In this document: in pieces, positions 9,401-23,010 of the stretch | Layout of the letters: the number at the start of each line of letters is the position of its first letter | Position numbering within the stretch: position 1 is the stretch's first letter | From: Azolla caroliniana | Taxonomy: Eukaryota; Polypodiophyta | Assembly: GCA_043228905.1 (NCBI GenBank) | Contig: JBHGNT010000014.1 | Span: forward strand, 20,956,001-21,020,000 | Length of the DNA stretch: 64,000 nt | Direction of reading: 5' to 3' | The notes under the pieces: generated by a model | Databases searched by the model: none | Seen by the model: only the letters and a program-made list of their open reading frames with translations | Told to the model about the DNA's origin: nothing | Program-made: the position numbers and the translations under genes

Positions 9401-12400
9401 TGTGAGTAAATTAAAATGGTCATACCTGGCTTGTGTTATATCGGATTATTGTGTTCAAACATGTGAATCGAAGCTAACAACGCTAGCTATGATATAGAAT
9501 TAAAAAATCAAGATTTTGAAACTTAGGTCGAGAGACATGACGAAATTAGCAAATTTTAGGAGGTAGGGGAGAAGACCCCGTGAGTAAATTAAAATGGTCA
9601 TACCTGGCTGGTGTGATATCGGATTTTTGTGTTCAAATATGTGAATCGAAGCTAACAATGCTAGGTATGATATAGAATTAAAAAATAAAGATTTTGAAAC
9701 TGAGGTCGAGAGACATGACGAAATTAGCAAATTTGAGGAGGTTGGGGAGAAGACCCGGTGAGTAAATTAAAATGGTCATACCTGGCTTGTGTGATATCGG
9801 ATTTTTGTGTTCAAACATGCGAATCGAAGCTGACAACGCTAGCTATGATAAAGAATTAAAAAATCGAGATTTCAAAACTCAGGTCGAGAGACGTGACGAA
9901 ATTAGGGTTTATGAGGAGGGAGTTGAGAAAAGCGAGTGAGTAAATTAAAATGTTCATACCTGGCTCGTGTGATATCGGATTTTTGTGTTCAAACATGCGA
10001 ATCGAAGCTAACAACGCTAGCTATGATATAGAATGAAAAAATACAGATTTTGAAACTCAGGTCGAGAGACGTGACCAAATTAACAATTTTGAGGAGGGAG
10101 TTGAGAAGAGCGAGTGAGTAAATTAAAATCGTCATTCCTGGCTCGTGTGATATCAGATTTTTGTGTTCAAACATGCGAAACGAAGCTAACAACGCTAGCT
10201 ATGATATAGAATTAAAAAATGGAGATTCGAAACTCATGTCGAGAAACGTGAGAAAATTAGCAAATTTGAGGAGGGAGTTGAGAAGAGCGAGTGAGTAAAT
10301 TAAAATGTTCATACCTGGCTCGTGTGATATCGGATTTTTGTGTTCAAACATGCGAATCGAAGCTAACAACGCTAGCTATAATATAGAATTAGAAAATCAA
10401 GATTTTGACACTCAGATCGAGAGACATGACAAAATTAGCAAATTTGAGGAGGTAGGGGAGAAGACCCCGTGAGTAAATTAAAATAGTCATACCTGGCTCG
10501 TGTCATATCGGATTTTTGCGTTCAAACATGCGAATCGAAGCTAACAACGCTAGCTATGATATCGAGTTAAAAAATCAAGATTTTGAAACTCAGGTCGAGA
10601 GACATGAAGAAATTAGCAAATTTGAGGAGGGAGTGGAGAAGACCCCGTGAGTAAATTAAAATAGTCATACCTGGCTCGTGTGATATCGGATTTTTGTGTT
10701 CAAACATGCGAATGGAAGCTGACAACGCTAGCTATGAATACAATTAAAAAATCGAGATTTTAAAACTCCGGTTGACAGATATGACGAAATTAGCATATTT
10801 GAGGAGGTAGTGGAGAAGAGCTAGTGAGTAAATTAAAATGTTCATAGCTGGCTCGTGTTATATCGGATTTTTGTGTTCGAGACCCGGTGAGTAAATTAAA
10901 ATGTTCATACCTGGCTCGTGTGATATCGGATTTTTGTGTTCAAACATGCGAATCGAAGCTAACAACGCTAGCTATGATATAGAATTAAGTAATTAAGATT
11001 TTGAAACTCAGATCGAGAGACATGACAAAATTAGCATATTTGAGGAGGGAGTTGAGAAGAGCGAGTGAGTAAATTAAAATGGTCATACCTGGCTCGTTTG
11101 ATATTGGATTATTGAGTTCAAACATTCAAATCGAAGCTAACAACACTAGCTATGATATAGAGTTAAAAAATCAAGATTTTGAAACTCAGGTCGAGAGACA
11201 TGACGAAATTAGCAAATTTGAGGAGGTAGGGGAGAAAACCCCGTGAGAAAATTAAAATGGTCATACCTGGCTTGTGTTATATCGGATTATTGTGTTCAAA
11301 CATGTGAATCGAAGCTAACAACGCTAGCTATGATATAGAATTAAAAAATAAAGATTTTGAAACTCAGGTCGAGAGACATGACGAAATTAGCAAATTTGAG
11401 GAGGTAGGGGAGAAGACCCCGTGAGTAAATTAAAATGGTCATACCTGGCTTGTGTGATATCGGATTTTTGTGTTCACATATGTGAATCGAAGCTAACAAC
11501 GCTAGCTATGATATAGAATTAAAAAATAAAGATTTTGAAACTCAGGTCGAGAGACATGACGAAATTAGCAAATTTGAGGAGGTTGGGGAGAAGACCCGGT
11601 GAGTAAATTAAAACGTTCATACCTGGCTCGTGTGATATCGGATTATTGTGTTCAAACATGCGAATCGAAGCTAACAACTCTAGCTATAATATAGAATTAA
11701 AAAATCAAGATTTTGAAACTCAGATCGAGAGACATGACAAAATTAGCAAATTTGAGGAGGTAGGGGAGAAGAGCGAGTGAGTAAATTAAAATAGTCATAC
11801 CTGGCTCGTGTGATATCGGATTTTTGTGTTCAAATATACGAATCGAAGCTAACAACGCTAGCTATGATATTGAGTTAAAAAATCAAGATTTTGAAACTCA
11901 GGTCGAGAGGCATGAAGAAATTAGAAAATTTGAGGATGGAGTGGAACAGAGCGAGTGAGTAAATTAAAATGGTCATACCTGGCTTGTATGATATCGGATT
12001 ATTGTGTTCAAACATGTGAATTGAAGCTAACAATGCTAGCTATGATATAGAATTAAAAAATCAAGATTTTGAAACTCAGGTCGAGAGACATGACGAAATT
12101 AGCAAATTTGAAGAGGTAGGGGAGAAGACCCCGTGAGTAAATTAAAATGGTCATACCTGGCTTGTGTGATATCGGATTTTTGTGTTCACATATGTGAATC
12201 GAAGCTAACAACGCTAGCTATGATATAGAATTAAAAAATAAAGATTTTGAAACTCAGGTCGAGAGACATGACGAAATTAGCAAATTTGAGGAGGTTGGGG
12301 AGAAGACCCGGTGAGTAAATTAAAATGATCATACCTGGCTCGTGTGATATCGGATTTTTGTGTTCAAACATGCGAATCGAAGCTGACAACGCTAGCTATG

Positions 12401-13700
12401 ATAAAGAATTAAAAAATCGAGATTTCAAAACTCAGGTCGAGAGAAGTGACGAAATTAGCAAATTTGAGGAGGGAGTTGAGAAGAGCGAGTGAGTAAATTA
12501 AAATTGTCATACCTGGCTGGTGTTTTATCGGATTATATAGTTCAAACATGCGAGTCGAAGCTAACAACGCTAGCTATGATATAGAATTAAAAAATCGAGA
12601 TTTTGAAAATCAGGTCGAGAGACATGACGAAATTAGCAAATTTGAGGAGGTAGCGGAGAAGACCCCGTGAGTAAATTAAAATAGTCATACCTGGCTCGTG
12701 TGATATCGGATTTTTGTGTTCAAACATGCGAATAGAAGCTGACAACCCTAGCTATGAATACAATTAAAAAATCGAGATTTTAAAACTCCGGTTGACAGAT
12801 ATGACGAAATTAGCATATTTGAGGAGGTAGTGGACAAGAGCTAGTGAGTAAATTAAAATGTTCATAGCTGGCTCGTGTTATATCGGATTTTTGTGTTCGA
12901 GACCCGGTGAGTAAATTAAAATGTTCATACCTGGCTCGTGTGATATCGGATTTTTGTGTTCAAACATGCGAATCGAAGCTAACAACGCTAGCTATGATAT
13001 AGAATTAAGTAATTAAGATTTTGAAACTCAGATCGAGAGACATGACAAAATTAGCATATTTGAGGAGGGAGTTGAGAAGAGCGAGTGAGTAAATTAAAAT
13101 GGTCATACCTGGCTCGTTTGATATTGGATGATTGAGTTCAAACATTCAAATCGAAGCTAACAACACTAGCTATGATATAGAGTTAAAAAATCAAGATTTT
13201 GAAACTCAGGTCGAGAGACATGACGAAATTAGCAAATTTAAGGAGGTAGGGGAGAAGACCCCGTGAGAAAATTAAAATGGTCATACCTGGCTTGTGACGA
13301 AATTAGCAAATTTGAGGAGGTTGGGGAGAAGACTCGGTGAGTAAATTAAAATGTTCCTACCAGGCTCGTGTGATATCGGATTTTTGTGTTCAAACATGCG
13401 AATCGAAGTTGACAACGCTAGCTATGATATAGAATTAAAAAATCGAGATTTCAAAACTCAGGTCGAGAGACGTGACGATATAAGCAAATTTGAGGAGGGA
13501 GTTGAAAAGAGCGAGTGAGTAAATTAAAATAGTCATAGCTGGCTCGTGTGATATCGGATTTTTGTGTTCAAATATGTGAATCGAAGCTAACAATGCTAGC
13601 TATGATATAGAATTAAAAAGTTATGATTTTGAAACTCAGGTCGAGAGACAGGACGAAAGTAGCATATTTGAGGAGAGAGTTGAGAAGAGCGCGTGAGTAA
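6452..13700 (+). repeat. Array edge: irregular, mixed-variant monomers
   Basis: The monomers closest to the unique sequence are the most mixed. They include shortened or fused copies, such as the GTTCAAGACCCGG junction near 7168 and the TTAAAGTAATTAAG junction near 8257. Variant types change from one monomer to the next with little long periodicity until about 10.5 kb. From there, blocks at 10.6-11.3 kb and 11.7-13.7 kb recur at 23.5-24.1 kb and 24.2-26.2 kb (offsets 12,849 and 12,493). Confidence 0.75.
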
Positions 13701-13734
13701 ATTAAAATGGTCATATCTGGCTTGTGTGATATCG

Positions 13735-16225
13735 GATTTTTGTGTTCAAACATGCGAATCGAAGCTGACAACGCTAGCTCTGATAAAGAATTAAAAAATC
13801 GAGATTTCAAAACTCAGGTCGAGAGACGTGACGAAATTAGCAAATTTGAGGAGGGAGTTGAGAAGAGCGAGTGAGTAAATTAAAATGTTCATACCTGGCT
13901 CGTGTGATATCGGATTTTTGTGTTCAAACATGCGAATCGAAGCTAACAACGCTAGCTGTGATATATAATGGAAAATACAGATTTTGAAACTCAGGTCGAG
14001 AGACGTGACAAAATTAGCAAATTTGAGGAGGGAGTTGAGAAGAGTGAGTGAGTAAATTAAAATCGTCATACCTGGCTCGTGTGATATCGGATTTTTGTGA
14101 TCAAACATGCGAATTGAAGCTAACAACGCTAGCTATGATATAGAATTAAAAAATGGAGATTTCGAAACTCAGGTCGAGAGACGTGAGGAAATTAGCAAAT
14201 TTGAGGAGGGAGTTGAGAAGAGCGAGTGAGTAAATTAAAATCGTCATACCTGGCTCGTGTGATATCGGATTTTTGTGTTCAAACATGCGAATCGAAGCTA
14301 ACAACGCTAGGTATAATATAGAATTAAAAAATCAAGATTTTGAAACTCAGATCGAGAGACATGACAAAATTAGCAAATTTGAGGAGGTAGGGGAGAAGAC
14401 CCCGTGAGTAAATTAAAATAGTCATACCTGGCTCGTGTGATATCGGATTTTTGCGTTCAAACATACGAATCGAAGCTAACATTGCTAGCTGTGATATCGA
14501 GTTAAAAATTCAAGATTTTGAAACTCAGGTCGAGAGACATGAAGAAACTAGCAAATTTGAGGAGGGAGTGGAGAAGAGCGAGTGAGTAAAATAAAATGGT
14601 CATACCTGGCTTGTATGATATCGGATTATTGTTTTCAAACATGTGAATTGAAGCTAACAACGCTAGCTATGATATAGAATTAAAAAATCAAGATTTTGAA
14701 ACTCAGGTCGAGAGACATGACGAAATTAGCAAATTTGAGGAGGTAGGGGAGAAGACCCCGTGAGTAAATTAAAATGGTCATACCTGGCTGGTGTGATATC
14801 AGATTTTTGTGTTCAAATATGTGAATCGAAGCTAACAACGCTAGATATGATATAGAATTAAAAAATAAAGATTTTGAAACTGAGGTCGAGAGACATGACG
14901 AAATTAGCAAATTTGAGGAGGTTGGGGAGAAGACCCGGTGAGTAAATTAAAATGTTCATACCTGGTTTGTGTGATATCGGATTTTTGTGTTCAAACATGC
15001 GAATCGAAGCTGACAACGCTAGCTATGATAAAGAATTAAAAAATCGAGATTTCAAAACTCAGGTCGAGAGACGTGACGAAATTAGCAAATTTGAGGAGGG
15101 AGTTGAGAAGAGCGAGTGAGTAAATTAAAATGTTCAAACCTGGCTCGTGTGATATCGGATTTTTGTGTTCAAACATGCGAATCGAAGCTAACAACGCTAG
15201 CTGTGATATATAATGGAAAATACAGATTTTGAAACTCAGGTCGAGAGACGTGACAAAATTAGCAAATTTGAGGAGGGAGTTGAGAAGAGTGAGTGAGTAA
15301 ATTAAAATCGTCATACCTGGCTCGTGTGATATCGGATTTTTGTGATCAAACATGCGAATTGAAGCTAACAACGCTAGCTATGATATAGAATTAAAAAATG
15401 GAGATTTCGAAACTCAGGTCGAGAGACGTGAGGAAATTAGCAAATTTGAGGAGGGTGTTGAGAAGAGCGAGTGAGTAAATTAAAATCGTCATACCTGGCT
15501 CGTGTGATATCGGATTTTTGTGTTCAAACATGCGAATCGAAGCTAACAACGCTAGCTATAATATAGAATTAAAAAATCAAGATTTTGAAACTCAGATCGA
15601 GAGACATGACAAAATTAGCAAATTTGAGGAGGTAGGGGAGAAGACCCCGTGAGGAAATTAAAATAGTCATACCTGGCTCGTGTGATATCGGATTTTTGCG
15701 TTCAAACATACGAATCGAAGCTAACATTGCTAGCTGTGATATCGAGTTAAAAATTCAAGATTTTGAAACTCAGGTCGAGAGACATGAAGAAATTAGCAAA
15801 TTTGAGGAGGGAGTGGAGAAGAGCGAGTGAGTAAAATAAAATGGTCATACCTGGCTTGTATGATATCGGATTATTGTTTTCAAACATGTGAATTGAAGCT
15901 AACAACGCTAGCTATGATATAGAATTAAAAAATCAAGATTTTGAAACTCAGGTCGAGAGACATGACGAAATTAGCAAATTTGAGGAGGTAGGGGAGAAGA
16001 CCCCGTGAGTAAATTAAAATGGTCATACCTGGCTGGTGTGATATCAGCTTTTTGTGTTCAAATATGTGAATCGAAGCTAACAACGCTAGCTATGATATAG
16101 AATTAAAAAATAAAGATTTTGAAACTGAGGTCGAGAGACATGACGAAATTAGCAAATTTGAGGAGGTTGGGGAGAAGACCCGGCGAGTAAATTAAAATGT
16201 TCATACCTGGTTTGTGTGATATCGG
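13735..16225 (+). repeat. 7-monomer higher-order repeat, two tandem copies (1,245 bp each)
   Basis: Copies at about 13735-14979 and 14980-16224 share rare markers exactly 1,245 bp apart. These include GATATATAATGGAAAATAC, CAAACATACG with ACATTGCTAGCTGTG, and a monomer with GATCAAACATGCGAATTG. 1,245 is 7 x 178 minus 1. A third start is visible at about 16225 but is recombined with another unit near 16470. Confidence 0.85.
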
Positions 16226-16479
16226 ATTTTTGTGTTCAAACATGCGAATCGAAGCTGACAACGCTAGCTATGATAAAGAATTAAAAAATCGAGATTTCAA
16301 AACTCAGGTCGAGAGACGTGAGGAAATTAGCAAATTTGAGGAGGTTGGGGAGAAGACCCGGTGAGTAAATTAAAATGGTCATACCTGGCTTGTGTGATAT
16401 CGGATTATTGTGTTCAAACATGCGAATCGAAGCTAACAACGCTAGCTGTGATATATAATGGAAAATACAGATTTTGAAA

Positions 16480-18490
16480 ATCAGGTCGAGAGACGTGACA
16501 AAATTAGCAAATTTGAGGAGGTAGCGGAGAATACCCCGTGAGTAAATTAAAATAGTCATACCTGGCTCGTGTGATATCGGATTTTTGTGTTCAAACATGC
16601 GAATAGAAGCTGACAACGCTAGCTATGAATACAATTATAAAATCGAGATTTTAAAACTCCGGTTGACAGATATGACGAAATTAGCATATTTGAGGAGGTA
16701 GTGGACAAGAGCTAGTGAGTAAATTAAAATGTTCATAGCTGGCTCGTGTTATATCGGATTTTTGTGTTCGAGACCCGGTGAGTAAATTAAAATGTTCATA
16801 CCTGGCTCGTGTGATATCGGATTTTTGTGTTCAAACATGCGAATCGAAGCTAACAACGCTAGCTATGATATAGAATTAAGTAATTAAGATTTTGAAACTC
16901 AGATCGAGAGACATGACAAAATTAGCATATTTGAGGAGGGAGTTGAGAAGAGCGAGTGAGTAAATTAAAATGGTCATACCTGGCTCGTTTGATATTGGAT
17001 GATTGAGTTCAAACATTCAAATCGAAGCTAACAACACTAGCTATGATATAGAGTTAAAAAATCAAGATTTTGAAACTCAGGTCGAGAGACATGACGAAAT
17101 TAGCAAATTTGAGGAGGTAGGGGAGAAGACCCCGTGAGAAAATTAAAATGGTCATACCTGGCTTGTGACGAAATTAGCAAATTTGAGGAGGTTGGGGAGA
17201 AGACTCGGTGAGTAAATTAAAATGTTCCTACCAGGCTCGTGTGATATCGGATTTTTGTGTTCAAACATGCGAATCGAGGTTGACAACGCTAGCTATGATA
17301 TAGAATTAAAAAATCGAGATTTCAAAACTCAGGTCGAGAGACGTGACGATATAAGCAAATTTGAGGAGGGAGTTGAAAAGAGCGAGTGAGTAAATTAAAA
17401 TAGTCATAGCTGGCTCGTGTGATATCGGATTTTTGTGTTCAAATATGTGAATCGAAGCTAACAATGCTAGCTATGATATAGAATTAAAAAGTTATGATTT
17501 TGAAACTCAGGTCGAGAGACAGGACGAAAGTAGCATATTTGAGGAGAGAGTTGAGAAGAGCGCGCGAGTAAATTAAAATGGTCATATCTGGCTTGTGTGA
17601 TATCGGATTTTTGTGTTCAAACATGCGAATCGAAGCTGACAACGCTAGCTCTGATAAAGAATTAAAAAATCGAGATTTCAAAACTCAGGTCGAGAGACGT
17701 GACGAAATTAGCAAATTTGAGGAGGGAGTTGAGAAGAGCGAGTGAGTAAATTAAAATGTTCATACCTGGCTCGTGTGATATCGGATTTTGTGTTCAAACA
17801 TGGGAATCGAAGCTAACAACGCTAGCTGTGATATATAATGGAAAATACAGATTTTGAAACTCAGGTCGAGAGACGTGACAAAATTAGCAAATTTGAGGAG
17901 GGAGTTGAGAAGAGTGAGTGAGTAAATTAAAATCGTCATACCTGGCTCGTGTGATATCGGATTTTTGTGATCAAACATGCGAATTGAAGCTAACAACGCT
18001 AGCTATGATATAGAATTAAAAAATGGAGATTTCGAAACTCAGGTCGAGAGACGTGAGGAAATTAGCAAATTTGAGGAGGGAGTTGAGAAGAGCGAGTGAG
18101 TAAATTAAAATCGTCATACCTGGCTCGTGTGATATCGGATTTTTGTGTTCAAACATGCGAATCGAAGCTAACAACGCTAGCTATAATATAGAATTAAAAA
18201 ATCAAGATTTTGAAACTCAGATCGAGAGACATGACAAAATTAGCAAATTTGAGGAGGTAGGGGAGAAGACCCCGTGAGTAAATTAAAATAGTCATACCTG
18301 GCTCGCGTGATATCAGATTTTTGTGTTCAAACATGCGAATCGAAGCTAACAACGCTAGCTATGATATCGAGTTAAAAAATCGAGATTTTCAAACTCAGGT
18401 CGAGAGACATGACGAAATTAGCAAATTTGAGCAGTGAGTTGGGAACAGCTAGTTGGTAAATTAAAATGTTCATACCTGGCTCGTGTTATA
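16480..18490 (+). repeat. Segment duplicated at 25.1-27.1 kb (and in part at 12.6-14.3 kb)
   Basis: The stretch with the rare AGCTATGAATACAATTATAAA monomer at 16619 reappears at offset 8,622, and with small changes at offset -3,871. Shared oddities include a GGCTTGTGACGAAATTAGC deletion junction (about 17160 and 25782) and a GTTATGATTTTG monomer (about 17491 and 26113). The duplication with 25.1-27.1 kb breaks off near 16470 and 18490, where neighbouring monomers stop matching. Confidence 0.8.
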
Positions 18491-19240
18491 TCGGATTTTT
18501 GTGTTCAAACATGCGAATCGAAGCTAACAACGCTAGCTATGATATAGAATTAAAAAATCAAGATTTTGAAACTCAGATCGAGAGACATGACGAAATTAGC
18601 ATATTTGAGGAGGGGTTTGAGAAGAGCGAGTGAGTAAATTAAAATGTTCATACCTGGCTCGTGTGATCTCGGATTTTTGTGTTCAAACATGCGAATCGAA
18701 GATAACAACGCTGGCTATGATATGGAATTAAAAAATCAATATTTTGAAACTCAGGTCGAGAGACACGACGAAATTACCAAATTTGACGAGTGAGTTGGGA
18801 AAAGCTAGTTGGTAAATTAAAATGTTCATACCTGGCTCGTGTGATATCGGATTTTTGTGTTGAAGCATGCGAATCGAAGCTAACAATGCTTGCTATGATA
18901 TGGAATTAAAAAATCAAGATTTTGAAACTCAGGTCGAGAGACATGACGAAATTACCAAATTTGAGCAGTGAGTTGGGAAGAGCTAGTAGGTAAATTAAAA
19001 TGTTCATACCTGGCTCGTGTGATATCGGATTTTTGTGTTGAAGCATGCAAATCGAAGCTAACAATGCTTGCTATGATATGGAATTAAAAAATCAAGATTT
19101 TGACACTCAGGTCGAGAGACATGACGAAATTACCAAACATGAGGAGGGAGTTCAGAGGAGCCCTTGAGTAAATTAAAATGTTCATACCTGGCTCGTGTGA
19201 TATCGGATTTTTGTGTTCAAGCATGCGAATCGAAGCTAAC
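18490..19240 (+). repeat. Island of the GGAATTA/ACCAAATTTGA monomer variant
   Basis: Monomers here carry GATATGGAATTAAAAAATC and ATTACCAAATTTGA with GAGTTGGGAA(A/G)AGC, the variant that otherwise dominates only right of about 50.5 kb. One copy carries ACCAAACATGAGGAGG followed by GAGCCCTTGAG. Confidence 0.75.
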
Positions 19241-20524
19241 AACGCTAGCTATGATATAGAATTAAAAAATAAAGATTTTGAAACTGAGGTCGAGAGACAT
19301 GACGAAATTAGCAAATTTGAAGAGGTTGGGGAGAAGACCCGGCGAGTAAATTAAAATGTTCATACCTGGTTTGTGTGATATCGGATTTTTGTGTTCAAAC
19401 ATGCGAATCGAAGCTGACAACGCTAGCTATGATAAAGAATTAAAAAATCGAGATTTCAAAACTCAGGTCGAGAGACGTGACGAAATTAGCAAATTTGAGG
19501 AGGTTGGGGAAAAGACCCGGTGAGTAAATTAAAATAGTCATACCTGGCTTGTGTGATATCGGATTATTGTGTTCAAACATGCGAATTGAAGCTAACAACG
19601 CTAGCTATAATATAGAATTAAAAAATCAAGATTTTGAAACTCAGATCGAGAGACATGACAAAATTAGCAAATTTGAGGAGGTAGGGGAGAAGACCCCGTG
19701 AGTAAATTAAAATAGTCATACCTGGCTCGTGTGATATCAGATTTTTGCGTTCAAACATGCGAATCGAAGCTAACAACGCTAGCTATGATATCGAGTTAAA
19801 AAATCAAGATTTTGAAACTCAGGTCGAGAGACATGAAGAAATTAGCAAATTTGAGGAGGGAGTGGAGAAGACCCCGTGAGTAAATTAAAATAGTCATACC
19901 TGGCTCGTGTGATATCGGATTTTTGTGTTCAAACATGCGAATGGAAGCTGACAACGCTAGCTATGAATACAATTAAAAAATCGAGATTTTAAAACTCCGG
20001 TTGACAGATATGACGAAATTAGCATATTTGAGGAGGTAGTGGAGAAGAGCTAGTGAGTAAATTAAAATGTTCATAGCTGGCTCGTGTTATATCGGATTTT
20101 GGTGTTCGAGACCCGGTGAGTAAATTAAAATGTTCATACCTGGCTCGTGTGATATCGGATTTTTGTGTTCAAACATGCGAATCGAAGCTAACAACGCTAG
20201 CTATGATATAGAATTAAGTAATTAAGATTTTGAAACTCAGGTCGAGAGACATGACGAAATTAGCAAATTTGAGGAGGTAGGGGAGAAGACCCCGTGAGTA
20301 AATTAAAATGGTCATACCTGGCTGGTGTGATATCAGATTTTTGTGTTCAAATATGTGAATCGAAGCTAACAACGCTAGATATGATATAGAATTAAAAAAT
20401 AAAGATTTTGAAACTGAGGTCGAGAGACATGACGAAATTAGCAAATTTGAGGAGGTTGGGGAGAAGACCCGGTGAGTAAATTAAAATGTTCATACCTGGT
20501 TTGTGTGATATCGGATTTTTGTGT

Positions 20525-23010
20525 TCAAACATGCGAATCGAAGCTGACAACGCTAGCTATGATAAAGAATTAAAAAATCGAGATTTCAAAACTCAGGTCG
20601 AGAGACGTGACGAAATTAGCAAATTTGAGGAGGGAGTTGAGAAGAGCGAGTGAGTAAATTAAAATGTTCATACCTGGCTCGTGTGATATCGGATTTTTGT
20701 GTTCAAACATGCGAATCGAAGCTAACAACGCTAGCTGTGATATATAATGGAAAATACAGATTTTGAAACTCAGGTCGAGAGACGTGACAAAATTAGCAAA
20801 TTTGAGGAGGGAGTTGAGAAGAGTGAGTGAGTAAATTAAAATCGTCATACCTAGCTCGTGTGATATCGGATTTTTGTGATCAAACATGCGAATTGAAGCT
20901 AACAACGCGAGCTATGATATAGAATTAAAAAATGGAGATTTCGAAACTCAGGTCGAGAGACGTGAGGAAATTAGCAAATTTGAGGAGGGAGTTGAGAAGA
21001 GCGAGTGAGTAAATTAAAATCGTCATACCTGGCTCGTGTGATATCGGATTTTTGTGTTCAAACATGCGAATCGAAGCTAACAACGCTAGCTATAATATAG
21101 AATTAAAAAATCAAGATTTTGAAACTCAGATCGAGAGACATGACAAAATTAGCAAATTTAAGGAGGTAGGGGAGAAGACCCCGTGAGTAAATTAAAATAG
21201 TCATACCTGGCTCGTGTGATATCGGATTTTTGCGTTCAAACATACGAATCGAAGCTAACATTGCTAGCTGTGATATCGAGTTAAAAATTCAAGATTTTGA
21301 AACTCAGGTCGAGAGACATGAAGAAATTAGCAAATTTGAGGAGGGAGTGGAGAAGAGCGAGTGAGTAAAATAAAATGGTCATACCTGGGTTGTATGATAT
21401 CGGATTATTGTTTTTAAACATGTGAATTGAAGCTAACAACGCTAGCTATGATATAGAATTAAAAAATCAAGATTTTGAAACTCAGGTCGAGAGACATGAC
21501 GAAATTAGCAAATTTGAGGAGGTAGGGGAGAAGACCCCGTGAGGAAATTAAAATGGTCATACCTGGCTGGTGTGATATCAGATTTTTGTGTTCAAATATG
21601 TGAATCGAAGCTAACAACGCTAGCTATGATATAGAATTAAAAAATAAAGATTTTGAAACTGAGGTCGAGAGACATGACGAAATTAGCAAATTTGAGGAGG
21701 TTGGGGAGAAGACCCGGTGAGTAAATTAAAATGTTCATACCTGGTTTGTGTGATATCGGATTTTTGTGTTCAAACATGCGAATCGAAGCTGACAACGCTA
21801 GCTATGATAAAGAATTAAAAAATCGAGATTTCAAAACTCAGGTCGAGAGACGTGACGAAATTAGCAAATTTGAGGAGGGAGTTGAGAAGAGCGAGTGAGT
21901 AAATTAAAATGTTCAAACCTGGCTCGTGTGATATCGTATTTTTGTGTTCAAACATGCGAATCGAAGCTAACAACGCTAGCTGTGATATATAATGGAAAAT
22001 ACAGATTTTGAAACTCAGGTCGAGAGACGTGACAAAATTAGCAAATTTGAGGAGGGAGTTGAGAAGAGTGAGTGAGTAAATTAAAATCGTCATACCTGGC
22101 TCGTGTGATATCGGATTTTTGTGATCAAACATGCGAATTGAAGCTAACAACGCTAGCTATGATATAGAATTAAAAAATGGAGATTTCGAAACTCAGGTCG
22201 AGAGACGTGAGGAAATTAGCAAATTTGAGGAGGGTGTTGAGAAGAGCGAGTGAGTAAATTAAAATCGTCATACCTGGCTCGTGTGATATCGGATTTTTGT
22301 GTTCAAACATGCGAATCGAAGCTAACAACGCTAGCTATAATATAGAATTAAAAAATCAAGATTTTGAATGTCAGATCGAGAGACATGACAAAATTAGCAA
22401 ATTTGAGGAGGTAGGGGAGAAGACCCCGTGAGTAAATTAAAATAGTCATACCTGGCTCGTGTGATATCGGATTTTTGCGTTCAAACATACGAATCGAAGC
22501 TAACATTGCTAGCTGTGATATCGAGTTAAAAATTCAAGATTTTGAAACTCAGGTCGAGAGACATGAAGAAATTAGCAAATTTGAGGAGGGAGTGGAGAAG
22601 AGCGAGTGAGTAAAATAAAATGGTCATACCTGGCTTGTATGATATCGGATTATTGTTTTCAAACATGTGAATTGAAGCTAACAACGCTAGCTATGATATA
22701 GAATTAAAAAATCAAGATTTTGAAACTCAGGTCGAGAGACATGACGAAATTAGCAAATTTGAGGAGGTAGGGGAGAAGACCCCGTGAGTAAATTAAAATG
22801 GTCATACCTGGCTGGTGTGATATCAGATTTTTGTGTTCAAATATGTGAATCGAAGCTAACAACGCTAGCTATGATATAGAATTAAAAAATAAAGATTTTG
22901 AAACTGAGGTCGAGAGACATGACGAAATTAGCAAATTTGAGGAGGTTGGGGAGAAGACCCGGCGAGTAAATTAAAATGTTCATACCTGGTTTGTGTGATA
23001 TCGGATTTTT
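20525..23010 (+). repeat. Second pair of the 7-monomer higher-order repeat
   Basis: This is the same 1,245-bp unit as at 13.7-16.2 kb, displaced by 5,534 bp, again as two tandem copies (about 20525-21769 and 21770-23014). The left boundary is visible near 20215-20240, where a GAATTAAGTAATTAAG junction monomer switches into the duplicated sequence. Confidence 0.85.
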
